Virus record (IMG/VR): IMGVR_UViG_3300029952_001371
Location: 1-23,769 of that record
Source of the DNA: a virus
Length of the DNA: 23,769 nucleotides
Strand: one strand, 5' to 3'
Under the pieces are notes generated by a model. It searched no databases. It was not told the origin of the DNA and was given only the letters and a program-made list of their open reading frames with translations. Shown one piece after another: positions 1 to 6,847 of this stretch (its first letter is position 1; every line of letters begins with the position of its first letter). Position numbers and translations under genes: made by a program.

Positions 1-249
1 CCAGGCAAAGCATATACCGATATGGTAATTTCGTGTCTATTAGATTATGGTGAACCATCAAATCAAACAGCATTTGATAATGTTAATAGTATCAAAAGCA
101 ATTATGCTTTTGATGAATTAGGACTTATTAGTAGTTCAGGACAATTATTAACACACGTAACTTTTTCTCCAATTATAAAATCTTCAAACAGACAATTAGA
201 TATAACGTATGTTGTTCGTATATCAACATTATCTTCGTTAAGTGCATAG
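1..249 (+). CDS. 3' end of an unrecognised protein, possibly a virion component (5' truncated by window)
   Basis: The reading frame is open from base 1, so the ATG at 22 need not be the start; the gene probably begins before the window. At least 82 codons are visible. The C-terminus alternates hydrophobic and polar residues (for example ITYVVRIST), suggesting beta strands. It ends 6 bp before the tail fibre start, so the two are probably co-transcribed and it may be a tail or baseplate protein. That role rests on context only; I recognise no family. Confidence 0.6.
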   Translation, partial: PGKAYTDMVISCLLDYGEPSNQTAFDNVNSIKSNYAFDELGLISSSGQLLTHVTFSPIIKSSNRQLDITYVVRISTLSSLSA

Positions 250-255
250 GAAAAA

Positions 256-2103
256 ATGGCATATCAAATAAAAAATACTAATGGAAATATTTTAACATCT
301 GTTCCCGATACCCAATTAGTATCCACTTATGGTGGATTAAGTCTTATCGGAAAAGATTACGCTGGATTTGGAACCACGCTCAATACAAATTTAGTTAGGA
401 TGGCAGAAAATTTTGCTAATTCTACACCTCCGTCAAATCCATTTATAGGTCAAATATGGTTTGACACCGTTTCTGACGCTATCAAATTTTGGGACGGTAC
501 AACTTTCAAGTCCATTAGTGTTATTACCGCTGCAGATACCGCTCCACTCAATCCAATTGAAGGGGACGAATGGCTTGACTTAATCAACCTTCAATTATAT
601 GTATGGAGTGGAACTGAATGGATATTAATTGGACCGCCTAGTAATCAAGGTGCGGGAAAAGAAGGATTTATAGTTGCACCGGCAATAAATACACCAAATG
701 GTAATGTAATTTATCTTGAATTATATGCAAATAATAATTTAATGGCAATTGTATCATCTGAAGAAATTATTCAACCGGGAATTGGTGGGTTTGGAAATAT
801 AAGGCCAGGTCTCAATTTTGCAACTGCTCCAACATACGGCATAACAGAAAGTGGTATTTATAATTTAACCGAATTAACATTAGGCGATAACGACCAAATT
901 GATTTTAGTATAGATTCAAATAATAATATGGTAATGGCCGTTGACAATGGAAATGTGATGTATGCAACCAATGGAAATAGCTTATTGCCAGGTGAATTTG
1001 CAAATTTAACCGGAACTGTTTATTTTAATAATGTTGTTGCAAATTCATTGGTGGCACCGGCTCCCGGAACTGACGGTGATTTTTTATTTAATTCACATGG
1101 AGCCATAAATGCAACCCCTGTTCTAACAATTGACTCTACAAGAACTAATATTAATGTCGAAAATAATTTAACAGCGGGAAAATTGGTCGTGTCTGGGGCA
1201 ACTACACTTAATAGTAATTTATCGGTAGATGGCCCGTCGGTATTATCTTCACAATTAGATGTGATCGGAATAGCAAACCTCGAAAATCAACTAATAGTCG
1301 GTGGAAATACAACACTATCCGGTACATTAGATGTGATCGGAATAGCAAACCTCGAAAATCAACTAATAGTCGGTGGAAATACAACACTATCCGGTACATT
1401 AGGCGTGACCGGATCATTAACTGTCGATGGATTAACATCTCTTCTGAACCCATTAAATGTATCCGGGGTAACAACATTATATGAACAACTAAATGTGACG
1501 GGAAATGCAACTTTTTCTAGTGATTTAATTGTAAATAATGCTGCAATAATCAATGGTCAATCATTTTTTATTGGAAATGCCCTTGCAAGTAATAATCTTA
1601 CCGTTAACGGAAAAATAATTGGTGAGGGAACTTTAGATATTACTGGTGTAACTACCATAAATTCTGGTACATCTGGGGCATTCTCCTTGCCATCTGTTGC
1701 CGGCATAATAGCAGGCTCCGCATTATTAACAAATGCAAATGGAACAACACAATGGGGAAATATTAATTTAAATTTTAATAATCATTTATTGGCAACCAAT
1801 GGTTATCAGGTATTCCCAGGTGGTTTAATATTACAATGGATGACTGGTTCAACTGAATTGAGCACAAGCGCAAGAGGTCCTTTTACCGAGCAGTGGCCAT
1901 TGACTTTCCCAAATAACTGTTTCTTGGTTTTACCTTCAACAAAATTTGATAATTATGTATCTGATACCGGTTGGCAAGGTACTTCAATATACCTAAATGG
2001 TCCAGGAAATTACACGAGTACAATTAATTTATGGCAAGATTTACGAGGAGACGGAGAATCATCTTCCACATTCAGAGTATTATTAATTGGAATCGGGAAT
2101 TAA
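256..2103 (+). CDS. Tail fibre / receptor-binding protein
   Basis: A 615-residue protein that is probably a distal tail fibre or adhesin contacting the host surface. The N-terminal part (about residues 1-125) carries two short modules of the GQIWFDT...WDGT and GDEWLD...WSGTEW kind that recur in fibre proteins of T4-like phages. Residues about 300-430 are low-complexity repeats of the form L-x-V-x-G-x-x-x-L, typical of trimeric beta-structured shafts, including an exact 24-residue duplication. The last about 100 residues (from NGYQVFPGGLILQW) resemble the C-terminal domain of gp53-like tail fibres, a likely tip. The start is set by an AGGAAAA ribosome binding site just before ATG 256. Function follows from architecture; receptor specificity cannot be read from sequence. 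Confidence 0.82.
   Translation: MAYQIKNTNGNILTSVPDTQLVSTYGGLSLIGKDYAGFGTTLNTNLVRMAENFANSTPPSNPFIGQIWFDTVSDAIKFWDGTTFKSISVITAADTAPLNPIEGDEWLDLINLQLYVWSGTEWILIGPPSNQGAGKEGFIVAPAINTPNGNVIYLELYANNNLMAIVSSEEIIQPGIGGFGNIRPGLNFATAPTYGITESGIYNLTELTLGDNDQIDFSIDSNNNMVMAVDNGNVMYATNGNSLLPGEFANLTGTVYFNNVVANSLVAPAPGTDGDFLFNSHGAINATPVLTIDSTRTNINVENNLTAGKLVVSGATTLNSNLSVDGPSVLSSQLDVIGIANLENQLIVGGNTTLSGTLDVIGIANLENQLIVGGNTTLSGTLGVTGSLTVDGLTSLLNPLNVSGVTTLYEQLNVTGNATFSSDLIVNNAAIINGQSFFIGNALASNNLTVNGKIIGEGTLDITGVTTINSGTSGAFSLPSVAGIIAGSALLTNANGTTQWGNINLNFNNHLLATNGYQVFPGGLILQWMTGSTELSTSARGPFTEQWPLTFPNNCFLVLPSTKFDNYVSDTGWQGTSIYLNGPGNYTSTINLWQDLRGDGESSSTFRVLLIGIGN
1255..1398 (+). repeat. Exact 72-bp tandem duplication in the tail fibre shaft
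   Basis: Two adjacent copies, 1255-1326 and 1327-1398, are identical and followed by four more matching bases (1399-1402). Each encodes 24 residues (334-357 and 358-381) beginning LDVIGIANLENQ. Flanking sequence continues as diverged repeats of the same form (LGVTGS, LNVSGV, LNVTGN). Identity at every base, third codon positions included, indicates a recent duplication. Confidence 0.97.
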
Positions 2104-2107
2104 TTTA

Positions 2108-2136
2108 TTGACTTTTTATAAATAAAAATATATCAT
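2108..2136 (+). promoter_or_regulatory. Sigma70-like promoter overlapping a T4-late-like box
   Basis: TTGACT (2108-2113) and TATCAT (2131-2136) are separated by 17 bp; the predicted transcription start falls at about 2143, the first base of the next gene. The spacer also holds TATAAATA (2117-2124), identical to the T4 late promoter core. Which one is used cannot be told from sequence. Confidence 0.5.
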
Positions 2137-2142
2137 CATAAT

Positions 2143-3453
2143 ATGATTTTTATAATTGATGCATTAGCGGGTGCTGGAAAAACATATTGGGCGGTTGAAA
2201 AAGCAAAAGAACTTGTTTCAAAAAAGCAACATGTTCTTTTCTGTTCTCCATCTACCGACTTACAATATGAAATGGCAACTCGATTAGGATCAACACCGTA
2301 TAAAATTATTAATTATATGGAATCAAAAGATACAGGTGGAGTTACTTCAACTATTAGCAATTATTTAAAAAATCCATATAAAAATGAAGTTTTAATTATT
2401 ACGCATAGTGCATTCAAAAATATTTCCAATTTTCCTAAAAAGAAAAATTGGACCATTTTTATAGATGAGGAAATTAGTGCAATAGATTTTATTTCATTTA
2501 ATTTAACCGATGCATCTAATTATCAAATTGGCTGTGATCTTGAACACGAAATTCCCGAAATAAGTTCTTGGAAATGTCAAGACGAAGGATTTATGGAAAT
2601 AAATCCTAAACACGGGTGTAATAAAAGCGACATTAATTTTTTAAAATCATTATGTTATAGTAATGATATGGTTTATCCATCTTTTAAAAAATTCATCCAA
2701 TTATTAATAAATCCAAACATGCAAATTTATGCCGACACCGGGGTAATGACCGCTTTTCGTTTTGGGTCACCGGACGTAGAGATGTGGGCCGAGCTCAATA
2801 CCAATATTTTTAATGGGTTTAAAAATTTATATTTAATGGGCGCACGTATTCAAAATAGTCAATTAATTTCCTATTTAAAATTAAAAAAAGTACCTATTAA
2901 ATTATTAGATATTCCAAAAAGATTTAGTAATCATAATCAACCAATTATTATAAAATGGATGTCTAATTATCCATTATGGTCGAAAAATTATTATAATCAG
3001 CAAAATAAAGTAGAACCCAGTATAACAAATTTTGAATTATTCGATATGTTAGTGGGAAATTCAATTGGTGAAGAAAAAATATTATTACAAAATAATAAAG
3101 GTAATAAATTTAAATATGTTAAAAATCCAAATTGGATGCCGTTTGAAGTTAAAGGACTAAATCAATATAGTGACACATTACATTATGCTGAGGGTGGAGC
3201 GTATATTTGGCCACCCGCTTATCAAAATCAAATGACTGCATTAGGATTTGACAGTGATGAAATTTTGCTAAATAAAACATTAGATCATGCATATCAAGGA
3301 CTAATGAGAGGTTCTTTAAGAAATGGGACGTTCAATAATAATAATAATATTATCTTTTTGCCCACGGAAAAGATGGCGCAAAACATGAGAAATATTTATT
3401 TTCCCAATGCAATAATTAAACAAATAGAAGGTGCAGAATATTTTTTTAAGTAA
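2143..3453 (+). CDS. P-loop helicase-like ATPase (SF1/SF2-like)
   Basis: A 436-residue protein with a Walker A motif at the extreme N-terminus (ALAGAGKT, residues 7-14), a Walker B or motif II of the DEXX type (FIDEE, residues 106-110), and near the C-terminus a motif VI-like Q385...R389-G-S-L-R393. This arrangement fits a nucleic-acid helicase or translocase. The start is forced because Walker A begins at residue 7. There is no Shine-Dalgarno sequence before the ATG and a promoter is placed so that the mRNA may be leaderless. It sits just before a second helicase-type ATPase, which suggests a role in replication. I cannot assign it to a named phage helicase. Confidence 0.65.
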   Translation: MIFIIDALAGAGKTYWAVEKAKELVSKKQHVLFCSPSTDLQYEMATRLGSTPYKIINYMESKDTGGVTSTISNYLKNPYKNEVLIITHSAFKNISNFPKKKNWTIFIDEEISAIDFISFNLTDASNYQIGCDLEHEIPEISSWKCQDEGFMEINPKHGCNKSDINFLKSLCYSNDMVYPSFKKFIQLLINPNMQIYADTGVMTAFRFGSPDVEMWAELNTNIFNGFKNLYLMGARIQNSQLISYLKLKKVPIKLLDIPKRFSNHNQPIIIKWMSNYPLWSKNYYNQQNKVEPSITNFELFDMLVGNSIGEEKILLQNNKGNKFKYVKNPNWMPFEVKGLNQYSDTLHYAEGGAYIWPPAYQNQMTALGFDSDEILLNKTLDHAYQGLMRGSLRNGTFNNNNNIIFLPTEKMAQNMRNIYFPNAIIKQIEGAEYFFK

Positions 3454-3460
3454 TAATGGT

Positions 3461-3567
3461 CTGACAGCCAAATTCTGGAGAATAAATACTTTTGTATGGT
3501 TCCACATCACGGACTCGTATTCTCTCCAGAAACGTAATGCTCGATCTCTTGTCAGAGGGGTCGAGCA
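3461..3567 (+). promoter_or_regulatory. Structured intergenic RNA with possible alternative pairings
   Basis: A perfect 9-bp stem, TTCTGGAGA (3473-3481) with TCTCCAGAA (3523-3531), encloses a 41-nt loop. Just 3' is a terminator hairpin. CTGACA (3461-3466) is complementary to TGTCAG (3550-3555) in and around the terminator loop, so an alternative long-range pairing is possible. A T4-late-like AATAAATA box is at 3481-3488. The layout resembles an attenuator-type leader of the helicase gene at 3586, but I match it to no known RNA class. Confidence 0.4.
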
Positions 3568-3575
3568 ATTTTTTA
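3538..3575 (+). terminator. Rho-independent terminator
   Basis: TGCTCGA (3538-3544) pairs with TCGAGCA (3561-3567); the stem extends inward by G-C, A-T and G-U pairs to a GTCA tetraloop (3551-3554) and is followed by AATTTTTTA. It would separate the helicase-like gene from the next gene, whose ribosome binding site (TGGAG) and ATG lie directly after it. Confidence 0.8.
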
Positions 3576-3585
3576 TGGAGAAAAT

Positions 3586-5019
3586 ATGCAAGATTATCTG
3601 ACTGAAATAAAAACATTAATTCAACCTGCTAAAGACAATGAAACTTTTAAAATTCAATGGAAAAATAAATGGCGAGAAATAATTGACAATGCTCCGCCTA
3701 ATATTACTGTTGAAGATTTGTCATTAATAATTCAATTTGTAAAAACCGAATGGAAGTTATCAGAAAATGAATTGTTAAAATATACAAGAAAAATTTCTGT
3801 AATTGAATTATTAGGATCTTATCCAAAAACACCTGATGAATTCGTAGAATTATACACAACGAAGAAAAAAATATCAATTCGACTTGATTCACTAATTAAC
3901 CCATCATATATTCGTGGAATTTGTTCTTTGGTTGATTTATATGACGAATTATATGCGTTTAATATCGACAATTTTTTAAGAATCGACAAAAAACGGCTGG
4001 AAATTGCTCTTAATACATGGTATAATACCGGTCTATCTTTTTGTCTTATATCATTATCTGATTATGTTACTGATAGATTTGCTTCAAAACAAGATGCACC
4101 CAAAAATTTAGAAGCTGAAAAGGAATGGGATAAATTTATCAATATCATTGATAAAAATGATAATAAACGAATTTATACTAAAGCGATTATGAAACATTTT
4201 ATTTGGAATGTTAAACGAGTAATGAATCCGCAAACATTACTCGGTACCGTCAATCCAATTATGCCTGTGTTGGTGGGCAGAACTGGAAATGGTAAATCAA
4301 CAGCAATAGATAATTTTATTTCTCCACTCAAAAATGGCGGCTATGTAAAAACCGATTTTGATAAATTGCTTGATCCCAATTATTATATTCAAAATGCTAA
4401 TACCCCAATCGCTTTTTTAGATGAAATGGCAAGATTGTCAACTGCGGATCAAAATAATCTTAAAGCATTTATTACATCCGACATTATTACAGCCAGAAAA
4501 TTTCATACCCAAATGATTGAACATAAAAGTAAAATTATTCAATTAATAGGTACCTCAAATTATTCGCTATCAGTTATTTCAAATGACACTACATCATCTA
4601 GGCGATTTTATGAAATTGAAACTCCAGATGATATGAAATCAAAAAATTCTTTTTGGTATGAAAAAATTAATTGGTTATTATTATGGCAATCAATTGATCC
4701 AACCACAAAAAGTCCATTATCTTCTAAATTAGCAAATGATGTATTCACCATTCAACAAAATCAACAACGAAAAAAGAATTATGTTGAAGAATGGATTTGG
4801 TCTGAGCAAATTACAGGAGGATGGAAATCAGCAACAGAAGTTTTTAATAATTGGCGTGATTGGGCATCCACAAATGATACATATCATTATTCAAAAGCAA
4901 ATTTTGCTTCATTTGGAAGGGAATTAACGGCTATTGAAGGGGTAACCAAAAAAAATAATGGAAAGATCTTTTATTACTTTGATATAGATTTTTCTAAATT
5001 GGCAGGATTTTTTGAGTAA
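3586..5019 (+). CDS. VapE/D5-like (SF3-type) helicase ATPase, putative replicative helicase
   Basis: A 477-residue protein with a central ATPase domain: Walker A GRTGNGKST (231-239), Walker B PIAFLDE (274-280), a sensor-1-like IGTSN (N325) and a double arginine SRRFYEI (R339, R340). This order matches the virulence-associated E / D5-like primase-helicase ATPases, which are SF3-related ring helicases. The C-terminal about 80 residues resemble a winged-helix tail. The N-terminal half is helical and shows no primase catalytic motif that I recognise, so primase activity is not claimed. The start has a GGAG ribosome binding site. It is followed by the large gene-free segment, an arrangement that would suit an initiator helicase next to an origin. 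Family assignment is fairly sure; role is inferred. Confidence 0.75.
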   Translation: MQDYLTEIKTLIQPAKDNETFKIQWKNKWREIIDNAPPNITVEDLSLIIQFVKTEWKLSENELLKYTRKISVIELLGSYPKTPDEFVELYTTKKKISIRLDSLINPSYIRGICSLVDLYDELYAFNIDNFLRIDKKRLEIALNTWYNTGLSFCLISLSDYVTDRFASKQDAPKNLEAEKEWDKFINIIDKNDNKRIYTKAIMKHFIWNVKRVMNPQTLLGTVNPIMPVLVGRTGNGKSTAIDNFISPLKNGGYVKTDFDKLLDPNYYIQNANTPIAFLDEMARLSTADQNNLKAFITSDIITARKFHTQMIEHKSKIIQLIGTSNYSLSVISNDTTSSRRFYEIETPDDMKSKNSFWYEKINWLLLWQSIDPTTKSPLSSKLANDVFTIQQNQQRKKNYVEEWIWSEQITGGWKSATEVFNNWRDWASTNDTYHYSKANFASFGRELTAIEGVTKKNNGKIFYYFDIDFSKLAGFFE

Positions 5020-5049
5020 GTATCATATCGTGCTGATTTATACTTACTC
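5014..5049 (+). other. 10-bp hairpin over the stop codon of the helicase gene
   Basis: GAGTAAGTAT (5014-5023) is perfectly complementary to ATACTTACTC (5040-5049) with a 16-nt loop. The left arm includes the TAA stop codon at 5017-5019. No T-tract follows, so it is a weak terminator candidate; it could instead protect the mRNA 3' end. Confidence 0.6.
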
Positions 5050-5199
5050 GTCGTTATTGATGATATGATGATTCCGATGATTATGATGATTTTTAATGTA
5101 ATAGCAAGTTTTTTATATATTGTATTTTTATTTTATAATTATTATTAAAGTTTAAAATATTATAATAACTATCGGAACTATCATATCATCAATAACGAC
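5050..5199. repeat. 29-bp near-perfect inverted repeat, 92-bp spacer
   Basis: Left arm 5050-5078 (begins GTCGTTATTGATGATATGAT) and right arm 5171-5199 match as reverse complements at 27 of 29 positions; the two differences are adjacent. The spacer, 5079-5170, is very AT-rich. As RNA this gives a long stem; as DNA it could form a cruciform or bind a dimer. Confidence 0.93.
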
Positions 5200-5236
5200 A
5201 AGTGTTTTAAAGTCCGATAGTTCCGATAGTTCAGAT
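5067..5236. repeat. Four copies of a 12-bp iteron-like repeat (GATAGTTCCGAT)
   Basis: GATAGTTCCGAT occurs exactly at 5216-5227 and, inverted, at 5171-5182. It occurs with one mismatch at 5225-5236 (GATAGTTCAGAT) and with two at 5067-5078 (GATGATTCCGAT). The 16-bp segments 5167-5182 and 5216-5231 are perfect reverse complements, so the segment 5171-5182 can pair either with the left arm of the long inverted repeat or with 5216-5231, but not both. Confidence 0.85.
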
Positions 5237-5708
5237 GATCTTATTTTATAATCAAATTTAATAATATCTAATTTGATATTTACGAAGAATCAATGACTAA
5301 TAAAATATGTTTGCCAATGTTTCCTAAACTAATATCGTGTTTTATAATTTTTACGGTTTAAAATTTTTCGAGAACATTATTTTATAGTAATAAAATTTTT
5401 TCGAAGACTGTTTATTTTTATATTACGGTTATTTTATTATATAAAAAATTTTTGGGTTACTTTTAAAAATTTCGGGGTTATTTTTTATTTTAAAAGATTG
5501 GTTTTGCTTCGCATCCAGAATTTTGGTTTTTTTGTAGTGCTTTTTCCACCCGCGCAGAGTAATTGGTAGTTAGACCATCAAAATTACCCGTTGTAAATTA
5601 TTGATTATAAAGGACAGAAATTAGAAAACTGCTCGGTTTTTGACGTTAAGCTATAACATGTACAAGTTAATAATTAAAATGTATTTTTGATGCGAAAAAT
5701 ACGGTTTG

Positions 5709-5716
5709 CATAAATA
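5709..5716 (+). promoter_or_regulatory. T4-late-like promoter box (CATAAATA)
   Basis: CATAAATA differs by one base from the T4 late core TATAAATA. Using T4 spacing the start site would be at about 5722, the first base of the next gene, which has no Shine-Dalgarno sequence. In DNA this AT-rich such boxes also arise by chance. Confidence 0.35.
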
Positions 5717-5721
5717 TTAAT

Positions 5722-6168
5722 ATGGAAGACATTGGACATTGGCATTTTATTAAAGATTTTGATCCTGAAGAATGGGTTGGGTTCATTTATCGAATTTATG
5801 ATACTCAAACGGGAAGAATGTATATTGGTAAAAAATTTTTTTGGAAAACGATAAGAAAAATAGTCAAGAATCGAAAAAATAGAAAGAAGGTTATTAAATC
5901 TTCTGATTGGAAAACGTATACTGGTTCATCTAATTGGCTTAACAGTGAAATTGCACTATATGGTAAAGAACGGTTCCGTTTTGAAATTGAATCATTACAT
6001 GAATCTCGTGGAACCCTAGCATATGCAGAGGTAACAAAAATTATTTTGGAAGATACACTTCGCAAAACATTACCAGACGGAACAAAGGCATACTTTAACG
6101 GGTTGTGCCCCCCAATAAAATTTCGTCCAGGAAATGAAACGGAAAAGGAAAAAGAATATCGAATTTAG
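5722..6168 (+). CDS. GIY-YIG family nuclease-like protein
   Basis: A 148-residue protein with a GIY-YIG type core: GFIY (20-23) and YIG (34-36), then a basic stretch (about 41-60), the block SDWKTYTGSS (61-70) and YGKERF (80-85), E103 in YAE as the likely metal-binding glutamate, and N126 in YFNG. This block order is familiar from small phage proteins annotated as GIY-YIG nucleases, some of which act as mobile (Seg-like) endonucleases. There is no separate DNA-binding domain. It lies alone after the gene-free region, a place where mobile endonucleases are often found, but it could equally be a resident DNA-processing enzyme. The ATG has no Shine-Dalgarno sequence; a late-like box lies immediately upstream. 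Confidence 0.65.
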   Translation: MEDIGHWHFIKDFDPEEWVGFIYRIYDTQTGRMYIGKKFFWKTIRKIVKNRKNRKKVIKSSDWKTYTGSSNWLNSEIALYGKERFRFEIESLHESRGTLAYAEVTKIILEDTLRKTLPDGTKAYFNGLCPPIKFRPGNETEKEKEYRI

Positions 6169-6201
6169 ATAAATTATATTCATTTGAGGTGAATAACAGT
6201 C

Positions 6202-6798
6202 ATGAATACGCCGATTTTAACTCCACAAATTATTCATTCAGCTTTTAAAACATTAGCAAAAAAAATTCACCCTGATGTTAATAATAATAGTAATTCAACC
6301 GAAAAATTCCAACATCTTAAAGAAGATTATGATAAATTGTGTGCTTCATTATCTAAAATTTATATTGTAAAGATATCGATATCTTTACAAGATTCGATTT
6401 TAGGATGTGATCGATTTTTTATCAGCAATGATGGCCAACGAAAATTCTTGTTGGCAATACCAATCGGTATAAAAGATGAAGATACAATTCAATATAAAAA
6501 TGTTCAACTTGATCCAAATCAATTTTCAATTTTGCAGGTAAAAATTCATATTATTTTACCGAAAAATTTTTTCATTATTAACGGTAAATTAATTCAAACA
6601 ATTCGTATTTCTATATGGAAAGCGTTTATTGGGGGATCTTTTAATTTTTTTGGGCCTGATGGTGCAAAATTAAAAGTTATTTTGCCTAAAAAATTAAAAA
6701 ACGATTCAATTTTTAAAATTGCAAAAGAAGGGTTAATTGATAGAAATTTTTTAGTTCGAAACGATTTGTATGTTAAGTTTCAGACATTTTTTTATTGA
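6202..6798 (+). CDS. DnaJ-like co-chaperone with reduced domain set
   Basis: A 198-residue protein. The N-terminus is a shortened J-domain: helix, HPD motif (23-25), then a helix FQHLKEDYDKL. From about residue 50 it resembles the C-terminal substrate-binding region of DnaJ/CbpA, including GKLIQTIRISIWKAFIGGSF near 132-150 and the DGAKLKVILP strand after it. The Gly/Phe linker and cysteine-rich zinc domain are absent, and a bacterial DnaJ is nearly twice as long. The HPD motif would allow it to stimulate an Hsp70 ATPase. It precedes a ClpA-like unfoldase by 50 bp, which suggests a phage protein-quality or remodelling module. A GAGGTGA site precedes ATG 6202. Function is inferred from family. 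Confidence 0.72.
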   Translation: MNTPILTPQIIHSAFKTLAKKIHPDVNNNSNSTEKFQHLKEDYDKLCASLSKIYIVKISISLQDSILGCDRFFISNDGQRKFLLAIPIGIKDEDTIQYKNVQLDPNQFSILQVKIHIILPKNFFIINGKLIQTIRISIWKAFIGGSFNFFGPDGAKLKVILPKKLKNDSIFKIAKEGLIDRNFLVRNDLYVKFQTFFY

Positions 6799-6823
6799 CT
6801 TTAATTCGTATATTTGCTAATAT
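6795..6823 (+). promoter_or_regulatory. Sigma70-like promoter for the ClpA-like gene
   Basis: TTGACT (6795-6800), a 17-bp spacer and TAATAT (6818-6823). Transcription would begin at about 6830, leaving a short leader that contains the AAGGGA ribosome binding site at 6838-6843. The -35 box lies over the stop region of the DnaJ-like gene. Confidence 0.6.
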
Positions 6824-6847
6824 TAAAATATTATGAAAGGGAACAAC

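Larger units (their letters stand above)
5020..5721. other. 700-bp gene-free region, candidate origin or structured RNA
   Basis: No credible coding frame is present on either strand. The first 220 bp hold a stop-codon hairpin, a 29-bp near-perfect inverted repeat and four copies of a 12-bp repeat. A further short inverted repeat, ATCAAATT (5251-5258) with AATTTGAT (5270-5277), follows. From about 5280 to 5500 the DNA is extremely AT-rich, with AAAATTTTTCGAG (from 5360) and AAAATTTTTTCGAAG (from 5393) as diverged direct repeats. The last 200 bp are less biased and end in a promoter-like box. Iteron-like repeats beside an AT-rich tract and a replicative helicase gene are the usual parts of an origin, but nothing here proves it. 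Confidence 0.55.

Noticed and set aside
1255-1402. CRISPR-like or mobile-element repeat
   Set aside because: Two adjacent in-frame copies without spacers inside a fibre gene are an intragenic duplication.
1208-1553. Open frames on the - strand across the tail fibre repeats
   Set aside because: They merely mirror the repeated codons of the fibre gene and have no ribosome binding sites or protein-like composition.
3495-3536. Tiny ORF (13 codons) inside the structured leader
   Set aside because: It has no ribosome binding site; the segment is better explained by RNA structure.
5014-5049. Rho-independent terminator after the VapE/D5-like gene
   Set aside because: The hairpin is real but is not followed by a T-run, so it is listed as a hairpin only.
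5560-5620. tRNA-like phrase (AATTGGTAG, as in a D-loop)
   Set aside because: No acceptor stem, no matching D-stem, no anticodon arm and no GGTTCGA-type T-loop can be formed around it.
6833-6847. Earlier ATG start of the ClpA-like gene
   Set aside because: It has no ribosome binding site and nearly coincides with the predicted transcript start; ATG 6848 has AAGGGA at proper distance.
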